A stretch of 64,000 bases of DNA from Paenibacillus bouchesdurhonensis (lineage in GTDB: Bacteria > Bacillota > Bacilli > Paenibacillales > Paenibacillaceae), in contig NZ_LT732548.1 in the NCBI RefSeq assembly GCF_900155685.1, forward strand, positions 2,411,466 to 2,475,465, read 5' to 3'. Positions within the stretch are counted from its first letter, which is position 1, and every line of letters begins with the position of its first letter. The position numbers and the translations under genes are program-made. The notes beneath the pieces were generated by a model that was not told the DNA's origin, ran no database searches, and saw only the letters and a program-made list of their open reading frames with translations. Shown piece by piece: positions 1 to 9,088 of the stretch.

Positions 1-1
1 C

Positions 2-385
2 CGCATGCGGGCGCAGGCCGAGCTGACGGGCGCGGCGCATGCCCGCCTGCACCAGCGGCTGCTGCGGTATCACCCGCAGGATACGCTGGCGCAGACCAAG
101 CGGCGCCATGTAGATGCGGAGCGACTGCTGCGCACCGCGATGAACAGCATATTGAAGGAAAAAAGCCAAAAGCTGGCTTATAGCATCAGGCAGTTGGATG
201 CACTTAGCCCATTGAAGGTAATGGCTAGAGGATATAGTCTTGTGTATGACGAGAAAGGACAGCGCTTGGTGAAGTCGCTGAATGATGTAGAGCCTGGAGA
301 TTTGGTTAGGGTCAAGCTGACCGATGGTGAGCTGGATTGCCAAGTATGGGGCATGAGGGGGGAAGGTGACGATCATGGAGACTGA
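2..385 (+). CDS. xseA: Exodeoxyribonuclease VII large subunit, C-terminal part (partial)
   Basis: Only the C-terminal 127 residues are in the window; the frame is open to the left edge. The tail contains the conserved block 'LDALSPLKVMARGYSLVYD' followed by a small beta-rich end ('GDLVRVKLTDGELDCQV'), typical of XseA C-termini. With XseB it forms the nuclease that degrades single-stranded DNA to acid-soluble oligonucleotides. The stop overlaps the start of xseB by 11 bases, so the two are translationally coupled. The family identity is firm from the motif and the neighbour; nothing can be said about the N-terminal OB fold. Confidence 0.93.
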   Translation, partial: RMRAQAELTGAAHARLHQRLLRYHPQDTLAQTKRRHVDAERLLRTAMNSILKEKSQKLAYSIRQLDALSPLKVMARGYSLVYDEKGQRLVKSLNDVEPGDLVRVKLTDGELDCQVWGMRGEGDDHGD

Positions 386-668
386 GAAGCAAACTCAAAA
401 GGAATTACAGGGGCAGCCAGAGCAGGATTACAGCTTCGAGCAAGCAATGAATGAGCTGGAGGATATCGTATCCCAATTGGAGCATGGAGACGTTCCGCTG
501 GAGAAGGCAATCGATCTTTTTCAAAAAGGAATGCAATTATCGCAATTATGCGGCCATAAATTATCGCAGGTCGAACGAAAAATTGAAATGATCATGGAGG
601 CCGACGGGGAAATCGTGAAGAAGCCCTTTGATCCACTGATCGAAGAGAGCGGTGATTCAGTTGGATAA
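375..668 (+). CDS. xseB: Exodeoxyribonuclease VII small subunit
   Basis: A protein of 97 residues with the family pattern 'SFEQAMNELEDIVSQLEHGD' then 'PLEKAIDLFQKGMQLSQLC', a two-helix hairpin that binds the XseA C-terminus. I prefer ATG 375, which has a GGGGGGAAGG ribosome site eight bases upstream; GTG 366 in the same frame sits inside that site. The C-terminus overlaps the ispA start, continuing a tight xseA-xseB-ispA operon as in Bacillus. Confidence 0.95.
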   Translation: METEKQTQKELQGQPEQDYSFEQAMNELEDIVSQLEHGDVPLEKAIDLFQKGMQLSQLCGHKLSQVERKIEMIMEADGEIVKKPFDPLIEESGDSVG

Positions 669-1563
669 GTTTGTTATCACCCCATATATTGATGAAATAT
701 CAGCTCTAGTAACATCTTCTTTAAAGCAGGCCGTTCCGGCAGCCTGGGATGTGCCTGCTCATCTAAAAGAAGCGATGAGCTACTCTCTAATGGCGGGCGG
801 CAAACGCCTTCGTCCACTGCTAGTTATTGCTGCCGCAGAGGCGCTTCAGGGCAGCCGCGAGGCGGCGCTGCCCGTCGCCTGCGCCGTTGAGATGGTACAT
901 ACGTATTCCCTGATTCATGATGACCTTCCGGCCATGGATGATGATGATTTTCGTCGCGGCAAGCCGACGAATCATAAGGTGTTTGGGGAGGCCATGGCCA
1001 TATTGGCGGGTGACGCGCTGTTGACCCATGCTTTTTACAGTGTCGTTCAGGCCAGTAAACATCATGGGGTTCCCGCTGAAGCCTCTTTGGCCATTGTAGA
1101 GGATTTGGCGCGCTTTGCCGGGCCTTCCGGCATGGTTGGCGGACAGGTTGCCGATATGGAAGGGGAGCAGGGGCTGACCGACATTGACGAGCTTCGTTAC
1201 ATCCACGAGCATAAAACGGGGGATTTGATCGTATTCTGCCTTATGGCTGGGGGACGGATCGCTGCCGCTACTGCAGAGCAGCTTCAAGCTTTGGAGACCT
1301 TTGGCAGATCGATTGGACTTGCTTTTCAAATCCAGGATGACATTCTTGACCTCGTTGGCGACGAGAGCAAATTAGGTAAAAAAACGCAAAGCGATGTCAA
1401 GCAGCAGAAGGTCACTTATCCTTATTTTATCGGTTTGGAGGCATCGCGTGCTGAAGTAGACCGTTTGACCACGCTCGCTCGGGAAGCGGTTTCAAATGGA
1501 GTTATTCCTCATCCTGAACGTCTGATTGGCATCGCCGATTATTTAATGAACCGAGATCGTTAG
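652..1563 (+). CDS. ispA: Farnesyl diphosphate synthase (polyprenyl synthetase family)
   Basis: Condenses isopentenyl diphosphate with dimethylallyl and geranyl diphosphate to give farnesyl diphosphate for undecaprenol and quinone synthesis. It has both aspartate-rich Mg-binding motifs, DDLPAMDDDD near residue 85 and 'FQIQDDILD' near residue 225, plus 'GGKRLRP' near residue 50. At 303 residues it is about the usual size. The start is GTG 652 or in-frame TTG 661; both overlap xseB. Dxs lies just downstream, so two steps of isoprenoid synthesis are grouped. Confidence 0.95.
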   Translation: MIQLDKFVITPYIDEISALVTSSLKQAVPAAWDVPAHLKEAMSYSLMAGGKRLRPLLVIAAAEALQGSREAALPVACAVEMVHTYSLIHDDLPAMDDDDFRRGKPTNHKVFGEAMAILAGDALLTHAFYSVVQASKHHGVPAEASLAIVEDLARFAGPSGMVGGQVADMEGEQGLTDIDELRYIHEHKTGDLIVFCLMAGGRIAAATAEQLQALETFGRSIGLAFQIQDDILDLVGDESKLGKKTQSDVKQQKVTYPYFIGLEASRAEVDRLTTLAREAVSNGVIPHPERLIGIADYLMNRDR

Positions 1564-1598
1564 ACATCGATCTGTAGAGCTAAAGAAACCTGGATAAC

Positions 1599-1627
1599 TT
1601 CGACAAAAGTTATTCATATGTTATAAT
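1599..1627 (+). promoter_or_regulatory. Candidate dxs promoter overlapped by a 0A-type box
   Basis: In the 120-bp gap before dxs there is a -10 TATAAT at 1622-1627. It lies 16 bases after TCGACA (1600-1605), a poor -35. That -35 lies inside TTCGACAAAA (1599-1608), the reverse complement of TTTTGTCGAA, which matches the Spo0A-binding consensus. The promoter is reasonable; Spo0A control is inference from the match and its position. Confidence 0.45.
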
Positions 1628-1683
1628 TAGTGTCATTATATTAGCAACATGAGAAATCCAATGAAGGAAGCGGGGAATTCGCT

Positions 1684-3591
1684 TTGCTGCTCTCTCAAAT
1701 TCATGAACCCAACGATCTGAAACAGTATTCAATCGAACTATTGACGCCACTAGCTGCCGAGATTCGCCAGTTTCTAATAGAGAAGCTGTCTGTGACGGGA
1801 GGACATCTTGCGTCCAATTTGGGTGTTGTGGAGCTTACAATCGCGCTGCATTACTGCTATAACAGTCCCAAGGACAAGTTTATATTCGATGTGGGTCATC
1901 AGGCATATGTCCATAAAATCCTAACCGGACGCAGGGATCGCTTTGATACATTGCGTAAGCATAACGGCTTGTGCGGATTTGTTAAACGCTGTGAAAGCGA
2001 GCACGACGTATGGGAAGCCGGGCACAGCAGCACGTCTCTTTCGGCAGCTATGGGTATGGCGCTAGCTAGGGATCTGAAAGGCGAAGACAACAAAGTCGTT
2101 GCCATTATTGGCGATGGCGCTCTGACAGGCGGCATGGCCTTTGAAGCGTTGAATCACATCGGTCATGAACAGAAGGACTTAATGGTTATTCTGAATGACA
2201 ATGAAATGTCGATTGCGCCTAATGTTGGGGCGATGCACAATTACTTGACGAAGATCAGATCGGATAAAAATTATTTGCGCGCCAAAGATGAAGTAGAGCA
2301 ATTGCTCAAGAAAATTCCAGCGATCGGCGGCAAGCTCGCCAAAACGGCGGAGCGGCTGAAGGATAGCTTGAAATATATGATGGTATCCGGTGTTCTTTTT
2401 GAAGAACTCGGCTTTACGTATCTTGGCCCTGTTGACGGTCATGACCTGGCGGGACTAATCGAAGCCTTTACCCAAGCCAATAATGTGAGCGGCCCGGTGC
2501 TGGTTCATGTGTTGACGACGAAGGGGAAAGGCTATACGCCTGCGGAAGAGGATTCCCACAAATGGCATGGGATTACGCCGTATAAGATCGAATCGGGACA
2601 GGTGCTTAAGGCAGTGGGCAATCCGATGTACACGGAAGTGTTCGGCAAGACTTTAATTGAACTAGCGGAGAAGGATCAGCGAATCGTAGCGGTTACGCCA
2701 GCGATGCCGGGAGGCTCCGGGCTGGTCAAGTTTGCGGAACGATTTCCGGATCGGATGATCGACGTAGGTATTGCCGAGCAGCATGCGGCCACGATGTGCG
2801 CCGCGCTGGCGATGGAGGGGATGAAGCCGGTTTTTGCGGTGTATTCCACGTTTATGCAGCGGGCATACGATCAAATCGTGCATGATATTTGCCGCCATAA
2901 CGCCAACGTTATGTTCGCCATCGACCGGGCAGGCTTTGTCGGTGCCGACGGAGAGACGCATCAAGGGGTATATGACATCGCGTTTATGCGCCACATTCCG
3001 AACATCGTGCTGATGATGCCGAAGGATGAGAATGAACTGCGCCATATGATGAAAACGGCGCTAGAATACAATGATGGGCCGATCGCATATCGTTACCCGA
3101 GAGTCAATGTTCCTGGAGTTCCACTCGATGAAGAGCTTGTCTCGATCCCGATTGGAACGTGGGAGAAGGTTCGAGAAGGGGAGCAAGTGGCGATAATCGC
3201 CGCGGGTCCGATGGTGCAGGTTGCGGAAGAAGCAGCCGAGGCTTTGAAGAGGGAAGGCGCCAATGTAGCTGTGGTGAACGCGCGCTTTCTTAAGCCGTTG
3301 GATAATAATATGTTAATGAGCCTGGCGGCGTCCGGAACGAAGCTGATCGTGCTTGAAGAGGCATGTCAGGCCGGCAGCTTGGGCAGCGCAGTGCTGGAAT
3401 TCTATGCTGAGCAGGGACTAACCGGCGTAGATGTAACCCTAATGGGTATTCCCGATCGCTTCATCGAGCATGGCAGCATTAAAGAGCAGCTTGAAGAGGT
3501 TGGATTGACGGCCGAAGCTGTTGTGAAGCAAATCCATCAGTACCGTGCAGAACATCAATTTACTTTTGGCAAAAAAGTTAAACCATCATAA
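1684..3591 (+). CDS. dxs: 1-deoxy-D-xylulose-5-phosphate synthase
   Basis: Makes 1-deoxy-D-xylulose 5-phosphate from pyruvate and glyceraldehyde 3-phosphate, the first step of the MEP isoprenoid pathway, using thiamine diphosphate. The ThDP motif '[15 protein letters not shown]' to '[12 protein letters not shown]' lies near residues 144-180, and the transketolase-like pyrimidine domain has '[17 protein letters not shown]' near residue 360. At 635 residues it is full length. The start is TTG 1684; CTG 1687 follows. It is read together with tlyA after a 23-base gap. Confidence 0.96.
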   Translation: MLLSQIHEPNDLKQYSIELLTPLAAEIRQFLIEKLSVTGGHLASNLGVVELTIALHYCYNSPKDKFIFDVGHQAYVHKILTGRRDRFDTLRKHNGLCGFVKRCESEHDVWEAGHSSTSLSAAMGMALARDLKGEDNKVVAIIGDGALTGGMAFEALNHIGHEQKDLMVILNDNEMSIAPNVGAMHNYLTKIRSDKNYLRAKDEVEQLLKKIPAIGGKLAKTAERLKDSLKYMMVSGVLFEELGFTYLGPVDGHDLAGLIEAFTQANNVSGPVLVHVLTTKGKGYTPAEEDSHKWHGITPYKIESGQVLKAVGNPMYTEVFGKTLIELAEKDQRIVAVTPAMPGGSGLVKFAERFPDRMIDVGIAEQHAATMCAALAMEGMKPVFAVYSTFMQRAYDQIVHDICRHNANVMFAIDRAGFVGADGETHQGVYDIAFMRHIPNIVLMMPKDENELRHMMKTALEYNDGPIAYRYPRVNVPGVPLDEELVSIPIGTWEKVREGEQVAIIAAGPMVQVAEEAAEALKREGANVAVVNARFLKPLDNNMLMSLAASGTKLIVLEEACQAGSLGSAVLEFYAEQGLTGVDVTLMGIPDRFIEHGSIKEQLEEVGLTAEAVVKQIHQYRAEHQFTFGKKVKPS

Positions 3592-3614
3592 CAAGACAAA
3601 GTCAGGAGAATGTT

Positions 3615-4475
3615 ATGGCTGTTTCCAAAGAACGCATCGATGTCTTGTTGGTCGAGCAAGGTTATTTTGATAGTAGAGAAAAGGCCAAGACCGCAATTAT
3701 GGCTGGACTCGTATTCGGAAATCAGGAGCGGATCGAGAAGGCTGGAACTAAAATACCGAGAGACACGAAGCTGACGGTCAAGGGGGCTGTTCATCCTTAT
3801 GTAAGCCGTGGCGGATTGAAGCTGGAAAAAGCCTTGGAGCATTTCCAGATCGACATGAAGGAAAGAGTTATGCTTGATATCGGCTCGTCAACCGGCGGTT
3901 TTACGGATTGCGCTCTACAGCATGGCGCCAGCTACGTATATGCGATCGATGTTGGATATAACCAGCTGGATTGGTCGCTGCGAAACGATGAACGCGTCAA
4001 TGTCAAGGAGAGAACCAATTTCAGGTACATGACCCCGGAAGACTTGGATGGGCCGCCTCCTAACTTTGCCAGCATCGACGTTTCATTCATCTCACTGCGA
4101 ATTATTTTACCGCCGCTCCTTAGCCTGCTGAATAAGCCAGCGGATATCGTTGCTTTGATCAAACCGCAATTTGAAGCAGGACGTGAGAAAGTCGGGAAAT
4201 CTGGCGTAGTACGCGAGGCAAAGGTACATCAAGAGGTGCTGGAGACCGTGCTTGGTTTCGCGACAGAATTAGGGTACACTTTGCAAGGATTAACCTTCTC
4301 TCCGATTACAGGCGGTGAAGGCAATATCGAATTTTTGGCCCATTTAAGACTTCTGCTACCTGGAGGAATGGAACAGCCCGCAGACACAGAAGTATTACAG
4401 CATATCCGCGAAACCTCGTTGCGAGTCGTGCAGGAAGCGAAGGATACATTTACGACGAAAAGCCCATCCTATTGA
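3615..4475 (+). CDS. tlyA: TlyA-family rRNA 2'-O-methyltransferase with S4 domain
   Basis: An N-terminal S4 RNA-binding domain (about residues 4-65, 'RIDVLLVEQGYFDSREKAKT') is followed by an FtsJ-like methyltransferase. The SAM motif is 'LDIGSSTGGFTDCAL' near residue 85, with 'IDVSFISLR' and 'KPQFEAGREKVGK' supplying the catalytic Asp and Lys region. Family members methylate ribose in 16S/23S rRNA; some were first called hemolysins. The Bacillus orthologue is YqxC in the same operon position. At 286 residues it is slightly longer than usual. An intrinsic terminator overlaps its stop codon. Confidence 0.92.
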   Translation: MAVSKERIDVLLVEQGYFDSREKAKTAIMAGLVFGNQERIEKAGTKIPRDTKLTVKGAVHPYVSRGGLKLEKALEHFQIDMKERVMLDIGSSTGGFTDCALQHGASYVYAIDVGYNQLDWSLRNDERVNVKERTNFRYMTPEDLDGPPPNFASIDVSFISLRIILPPLLSLLNKPADIVALIKPQFEAGREKVGKSGVVREAKVHQEVLETVLGFATELGYTLQGLTFSPITGGEGNIEFLAHLRLLLPGGMEQPADTEVLQHIRETSLRVVQEAKDTFTTKSPSY

Positions 4476-4484
4476 TGGGTTTTT
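4459..4484 (+). terminator. Intrinsic terminator overlapping the tlyA stop
   Basis: CCCATC (4463-4468) pairs with GATGGG (4474-4479) around a five-base loop, flanked by A-rich and T-rich tracts (TTTTT 4480-4484). It ends the xseA-to-tlyA transcript. Confidence 0.75.
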
Positions 4485-4522
4485 CTGTTTCTTTTTAATA
4501 TATACATTTATTCATTAGGATG

Positions 4523-4552
4523 TTGCATACAGAACATCTGTTCGTTTATAAT
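4523..4552 (+). promoter_or_regulatory. Candidate promoter with a LexA (SOS) box between -35 and -10
   Basis: TTGCAT (4523-4528) and TATAAT (4547-4552) are spaced 18 bases. The spacer contains GAACATCTGTTCG (4531-4543). This matches the Firmicutes LexA/DinR operator CGAAC-N4-GTTCG except for the first base and one internal purine. This placement would let LexA block the promoter of the downstream unknown gene, argR and recN. Confidence 0.55.
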
Positions 4553-4651
4553 GGTTTTATACGAATAAATATGAAGCAATACTTAACAATATCCACTTTG
4601 GGACAGGAGGTTGTTCGCAAAACGTCGAATAAATCATCTGAGGTGATTTCG

Positions 4652-5158
4652 ATGAGTGAATATACCGATGGTCTTCTCATGGTGGTCATTACGGGAATTG
4701 CGCTGCTTCTGCTGTATCGCGGATTTAGGATGTGGCTGCGCAAACCATTCACGCTGGGCTCAGGGATTGGCTTTGAGTTTAACGAGAACATCCAGGAGCA
4801 TCCAGCCGTTGATTTGCTGGAGTCGGCGGGCTATGAGATTGTAAGCGACAAGCTGAAAGTTCCTCTGGCATTTCGGGTGGAAGCTCAAATACTGCACAGC
4901 CGGCTATATATCGATTATGTTGTGAAGAAGCACGGTGAATACTATATAGTGAGGAGAACCAGGGAGCGTCAGCCTGTGGAGTGGACGGGCGCTGGACTCC
5001 GGAGGGATATTCTGCCCTACCTGCTTCTATATCCTGATTGTGCTGGGGTGCTCTACATCGATGCTGAGCTGGGACAAATCAAAGAAATCACCTTAAGTAC
5101 GGATTTGGATGATGCCGAGCAGGCGTCACATATTACAGATATATGGAGGACAAGATGA
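4652..5158 (+). CDS. Membrane-anchored protein of unknown function between tlyA and argR
   Basis: A 168-residue protein starting at ATG 4652 behind GAGGTGA (4640-4646). An upstream in-frame extension to 4520 exists but runs through the promoter. One N-terminal membrane helix (about residues 7-25, '[18 protein letters not shown]') is followed by a soluble domain with '[20 protein letters not shown]' and a basic, Arg-rich strand '[20 protein letters not shown]'. I do not recognise the family. The stop overlaps the argR start as ATGA, so it is co-translated with argR and probably shares the LexA-box promoter. Confidence 0.8.
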   Translation: MSEYTDGLLMVVITGIALLLLYRGFRMWLRKPFTLGSGIGFEFNENIQEHPAVDLLESAGYEIVSDKLKVPLAFRVEAQILHSRLYIDYVVKKHGEYYIVRRTRERQPVEWTGAGLRRDILPYLLLYPDCAGVLYIDAELGQIKEITLSTDLDDAEQASHITDIWRTR

Positions 5159-5604
5159 AGGGTCAACGGCATATTAAAATTAGGGAAATTATTTCCGGTC
5201 ATGAAATTGAAACACAGGATGAGCTCGTCGAAGCGCTACGGCAGGCGGGATTTCAGGTGACGCAGGCCACGGTATCTCGCGATATCAAGGAGCTTATGCT
5301 CATAAAGGTGCCTACCGATGATGGGAAATATAAATATTCGATGCCAACGGCACAGCGCTACAATCCGGTGCAGAAGCTGCAGCGGGCGCTTGTAGACAGC
5401 TTTGTACATATCGACCATACCGGCAATTTGGTTGTCATGAAATGCTTGCCGGGGACAGCGAATTCGGTAGCGGTTCTACTTGATAATATGGAATGGCCTG
5501 ATTTGCTCGGTACGATTTGCGGAGATGACACGATTTTGCTGATTTGCCGAAATGAACAGTACAGCCATTACGTTATCGATCAAATTATGGCTTTTATTTC
5601 GTAA
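5155..5604 (+). CDS. argR: Arginine repressor ArgR/AhrC
   Basis: A transcriptional regulator of arginine synthesis and breakdown, and an accessory factor in Xer recombination in some bacteria. The N-terminal winged helix ('[20 protein letters not shown]', then '[16 protein letters not shown]') is followed by the C-terminal hexamerisation and arginine-binding domain with '[14 protein letters not shown]'. The start is ATG 5155 behind GGAGG; an earlier in-frame ATG (5143) lies in the ribosome site. At 149 residues it matches the family. It precedes recN by 63 bases, as in Bacillus. Confidence 0.95.
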   Translation: MKGQRHIKIREIISGHEIETQDELVEALRQAGFQVTQATVSRDIKELMLIKVPTDDGKYKYSMPTAQRYNPVQKLQRALVDSFVHIDHTGNLVVMKCLPGTANSVAVLLDNMEWPDLLGTICGDDTILLICRNEQYSHYVIDQIMAFIS

Positions 5605-5667
5605 TATGCTTATTTATCATTTGTTTTAGTTGTATTTGCAACCATTGGCGAAGGGAGTGCCGTTAAC

Positions 5668-7392
5668 TTGCTGGTTCATTTATCCATTCGGAACTTGGCC
5701 GTTGTTGAAGCGGTTGATGTCACGTTTGACCGGGGCTTTCACGTGCTAACCGGTGAGACTGGGGCAGGTAAATCGATTATTATTGATGCACTAGGGCTCT
5801 TATCCGGAGGCAGAGGCTCGTCCGATTTGATCCGTTATGGCTGCGACAAGGCAGAGATGGAAGCCGCATTTGATTTGAAGGAACACCATCCGGTTTGGGC
5901 TATTTTGGCCAAGCTTGGCATAAGCGCAGATTCTGGAGAAGCGTTGATTATCCGTCGCGAGATTAGCGCTCAAGGCAAGAGCTCGGCTCGAATTAACGGT
6001 CATTTGGTCAACTTGTCCATGCTTCGCGAGGTGGGGGAGAGCTTGATTAATTTACACGGTCAGCATGAACATCAGACCCTTTTGCACCCAGAGCGGCATT
6101 TAAAACTGCTTGATGCCTTTGGTTCTGACGACATCGCGGATGCAAAGGCTAAGTACCAGGAGGCTTATTCTGCATTTCAGCGAGTTGATAGAGAATGGAG
6201 AGAACTGCAAAGTACGAGTCAGCAGGCACTGCAAATGCTAGATTTATATCGTTTTCAGCTGGAGGAAATCGCGGCCGCTGGGCTGAGACCCGGCGAGGAT
6301 GAATTACTTTCCGAAGAAAAGGTCAAGCTATCCTATAGCGAGAAAATGATGGATTCGGTGTCCGGGGCTTATGATCTACTCTATGGCCCCCAAGGGCTGG
6401 AAGCCATTGCCAAGGCGGTATCCCGGTTAGAGGACGTTACGAGCTATGACACGAAGGGAATTGCGCCGTTGTTAGAGCAGCTGCAATCAGCTTATTACCT
6501 GCTTGAGGATGTTTCGTTTGGACTGCGGGATTACCGTGACAACATTGAGTTTAATCCGTCTCGCCTAGAGGAGGTTGAGAACCGCTTAGACCTAATCTCT
6601 TCGCTGCGGCGTAAATACGGAGACGATGTCAAAGGTATTCTTCAATATTATGAGCAGATTTCCCGCGATACGGACATTCTAGAGAATAAGGACGAACGAT
6701 TGGAGAAGCTGACTGTGCAGCGGGAAGAGTTGCTCCAGATTGCGCTTAAGGATGCGGCTGTGCTTAGTGCTGTACGTAGGCAGAAGGCTGCCGAGCTTGC
6801 GCAGCAAATCGAAGGGGAGCTTAAGGATTTGCAAATGGGCAGGACAAAGATTGAAGTCAAGCTGGAAGTAACCATCGATCCGCAAGGTGTTGCATGGGAA
6901 GGCAGCTTGGTACGGCTTAGCAAACAGGGGATGGACAGCGCCGAATTTCTAATATCACCAAATCCAGGGGAGCCGCTTCGTTCTTTGAGCAAAATTGCCT
7001 CTGGCGGGGAATTATCCCGGATCATGCTCGCATTAAAGAGCATATTTGCCCGTCATGACGAGGTTCCTGTGTTAATTTTTGATGAGGTCGATACGGGAGT
7101 TAGCGGTCGAGCGGCCCAATCCATTGCAGAGAAGCTGTATCGTTTGTCCGGTATGTGCCAAGTGTTCTCCATTACCCACCTGCCCCAGGTCGCTTGCATG
7201 GCGGATCAGCAATACTTGATTGAGAAAATCGTGGCAGAAGGCCGCACGATGACGAGAGTAGAGCATTTGGAGGAGGACGGGCGAATTAATGAGCTCGCAC
7301 GTATGCTTGGGGGCGTGGAAATTACCGACCGTACTCGACATCATGCTCAGGAAATGCTTAAATTGGCCGAGGCGCAAAAGGGTGCGATTTAA
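5668..7392 (+). CDS. recN: DNA repair ATPase RecN
   Basis: An SMC-like ATPase that tethers DNA ends during double-strand break repair. Walker A 'GETGAGKS' lies near residue 29. A long central coiled coil (about residues 150-370) follows, then the signature 'IASGGELSRIMLALKS' and Walker B 'VLIFDEVDTGVSG'. At 574 residues it is full length. The start is TTG 5668 after GAAGGGAG. A LexA-type box lies upstream of the argR-linked promoter at 4523, which would suit the SOS control of recN known in Escherichia coli. Confidence 0.95.
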   Translation: MLVHLSIRNLAVVEAVDVTFDRGFHVLTGETGAGKSIIIDALGLLSGGRGSSDLIRYGCDKAEMEAAFDLKEHHPVWAILAKLGISADSGEALIIRREISAQGKSSARINGHLVNLSMLREVGESLINLHGQHEHQTLLHPERHLKLLDAFGSDDIADAKAKYQEAYSAFQRVDREWRELQSTSQQALQMLDLYRFQLEEIAAAGLRPGEDELLSEEKVKLSYSEKMMDSVSGAYDLLYGPQGLEAIAKAVSRLEDVTSYDTKGIAPLLEQLQSAYYLLEDVSFGLRDYRDNIEFNPSRLEEVENRLDLISSLRRKYGDDVKGILQYYEQISRDTDILENKDERLEKLTVQREELLQIALKDAAVLSAVRRQKAAELAQQIEGELKDLQMGRTKIEVKLEVTIDPQGVAWEGSLVRLSKQGMDSAEFLISPNPGEPLRSLSKIASGGELSRIMLALKSIFARHDEVPVLIFDEVDTGVSGRAAQSIAEKLYRLSGMCQVFSITHLPQVACMADQQYLIEKIVAEGRTMTRVEHLEEDGRINELARMLGGVEITDRTRHHAQEMLKLAEAQKGAI

Positions 7393-7506
7393 CGAGCGGA
7401 ACAATGATTGACAGTAATAAAAGACCACACCCGGGGTATCTTATAGGTACGCAATTGGCGACCACCTTTTCGTCAAGCGAAAGAAGCTAAGGGAGCGTGA
7501 CAGCCA

Positions 7507-8835
7507 TTGAACCCCAACCTCAGGAGTAGATTTCTCGGTCTTTTACTAGCCTTCTTCTTTTGTTTTCTTGGCACGTCTGCCGTTGAAGGTCATTCGCCGA
7601 TGCTGCCGGATGAACTGCGCATGTTTCAAGGCCAGGGTGCACAAATCGATTTGGCCATACCGGTACAGGCAGAGGTTAGTGTTGATCGACCGGATGTCGT
7701 GATGCTGAACAATCAACCTAACCCCTCAATGAAGGTATCCCTCGGCTCTCCGCTTAAGCTGTCCTCGCTTAGCAGCGGTGAGGCCAAGCTCCGCATGAAG
7801 CTTTTTGGACAAATTCCTCTGAAGACAGTTAAAGTAAATGTAATACCCGATTTAAAGGTTATACCTGGGGGACAAACGATCGGCGTAAAAGTGAAATCCG
7901 ATGGCATTCTTGTTGTGGGGCATCATCTTGTTAATACGGAGAAGGCCAAAATGTCGCCGGGTGAGGCGGCCGGAATTCAACCAGGTGATTTAATTACTCA
8001 TTTGAACGGTTCTCATCTCAAGGATGTTCATGAGGTGGCATCTTTGGTTGAGCGGGCAGGCAAGAATAACCAACCGCTCAATGTCATTTACAAACGAAAT
8101 AATCAAAGGTTTTCCACAACCCTAACCCCGGCCTTTGACAGGCAGGACAAGGCTTGGAGACTCGGGTTATACATTCGCGATTCGGCGGCTGGAGTCGGTA
8201 CTTTAACTTTCTATGCACCTAATCAAGGAGTATATGGAGCACTTGGGCATGTCATTACGGATATGAATACACAGACGCCGATTGCTGTCGGCAGCGGACA
8301 GATACTGCAGTCCAGTGTAACGTCCATTTCCAAAAGTGAGAGCGGAGAACCTGGAGAGAAACGGGCCCATTTTGTCAAAGAAGGCAAAACGCTTGGCACG
8401 ATTGAGCGCAATACGCATTTCGGCATTTTTGGCAAGATGACGGAAAATCCAGACCATAGCGTATATAAGACACCGATTCCTGTTGCTTTTTCCGAAGAGG
8501 TTAAAGAGGGCCCCGCAGAAATCTTAACCGTTGTTGAGGGCCAGCAAGTGGAACGATTCAAAGTGGAAATCGCGCATGTGTCCAAGCAAAGCGCACCACA
8601 GACTAAAGGCCTAGTCATCCGCATTACCGATCCAAGGCTGGTGGAGAAAACAGGCGGGATCGTACAAGGGATGAGCGGCAGTCCCATCATTCAAAACGGT
8701 AAATTGATCGGAGCCGTGACCCATGTATTTGTTAATGACCCGAGATCAGGCTATGGCTGCTTTATTGAATGGATGCTGCAGGATGCAGGCATCTTGAAGA
8801 GGGACAACGCATCAACCAATCTTAAGGCGAGCTAG
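7507..8835 (+). CDS. spoIVB: SpoIVB serine peptidase (stage IV sporulation protein B)
   Basis: A forespore-secreted S55-family protease that triggers sigma-K activation by cutting SpoIVFA. An N-terminal signal or anchor helix (residues 8-28) is followed by a PDZ domain near residues 115-200 ('GIQPGDLITHLNGSHL'). The catalytic domain has 'GALGHVITD' (His) and 'GIVQGMSGSPIIQNGKLIGA' (nucleophile Ser). It has 442 residues with a TTG start at 7507. It sits just upstream of spo0A as in Bacillus. A strong terminator begins inside its last codons. Confidence 0.96.
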   Translation: MNPNLRSRFLGLLLAFFFCFLGTSAVEGHSPMLPDELRMFQGQGAQIDLAIPVQAEVSVDRPDVVMLNNQPNPSMKVSLGSPLKLSSLSSGEAKLRMKLFGQIPLKTVKVNVIPDLKVIPGGQTIGVKVKSDGILVVGHHLVNTEKAKMSPGEAAGIQPGDLITHLNGSHLKDVHEVASLVERAGKNNQPLNVIYKRNNQRFSTTLTPAFDRQDKAWRLGLYIRDSAAGVGTLTFYAPNQGVYGALGHVITDMNTQTPIAVGSGQILQSSVTSISKSESGEPGEKRAHFVKEGKTLGTIERNTHFGIFGKMTENPDHSVYKTPIPVAFSEEVKEGPAEILTVVEGQQVERFKVEIAHVSKQSAPQTKGLVIRITDPRLVEKTGGIVQGMSGSPIIQNGKLIGAVTHVFVNDPRSGYGCFIEWMLQDAGILKRDNASTNLKAS

Positions 8836-8857
8836 CGCCTTAAGATTGGTTTTTTAT
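8814..8857 (+). terminator. Intrinsic terminator of spoIVB
   Basis: A 16-base perfect inverted repeat (8814-8829 with 8836-8851, core CTTAAGGCG/CGCCTTAAG) with a six-base loop and a run of T. The left arm lies in the last spoIVB codons and covers its stop. Confidence 0.9.
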
Positions 8858-8977
8858 TTTGTGGTTTGCTTAGTTGAAGTACTGTATTATTAGATTTATG
8901 AAATTTTTTAATAATGGGGATGTGATTGAATTAATTGTTTTTTTTCTGGATACTTGCTTCATCAGGGTTTTGACTAT

Positions 8978-9088
8978 ATGCTTGTTGAGGAATGGAGGAT
9001 TATTGGCGAAGGAAAATTAACAGAATGTATGTACTGTGGAGTATCAGGCACTCGATTACGACATGGTACGTCAATGCTTGTCGAATAG
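8978..9088 (+). CDS. Possible 36-residue CxxC peptide upstream of spo0A
   Basis: An ATG-initiated reading frame in the 444-base gap between spoIVB and spo0A. It contains 'GKLTECMYCGVSGTRLRHG', one CxxC pair. The same frame is open back to 8930, so this could also be the tail of a lost gene. There is no clear ribosome site, and its last codons coincide with a 0A box. Treat it as a remnant or a non-coding part of the long spo0A leader unless shown otherwise. Confidence 0.2.
   Translation: MLVEEWRIIGEGKLTECMYCGVSGTRLRHGTSMLVE

Noticed and set aside
820..1329. Long minus-strand open frame inside ispA (169 codons)
   Set aside because: It lies wholly within ispA, which has both DDxxD motifs; no ribosome site or known motif on the minus strand.
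7408..7446. Possible sigma-G promoter before spoIVB (GTAATA, 17 bases, TATCTTA)
   Set aside because: The -10 has too many mismatches from CATACTA to list as a feature.
8878..8977. Extension of the CxxC peptide frame upstream to 8930
   Set aside because: No start codon with a ribosome site; it could be a gene remnant but cannot be supported.
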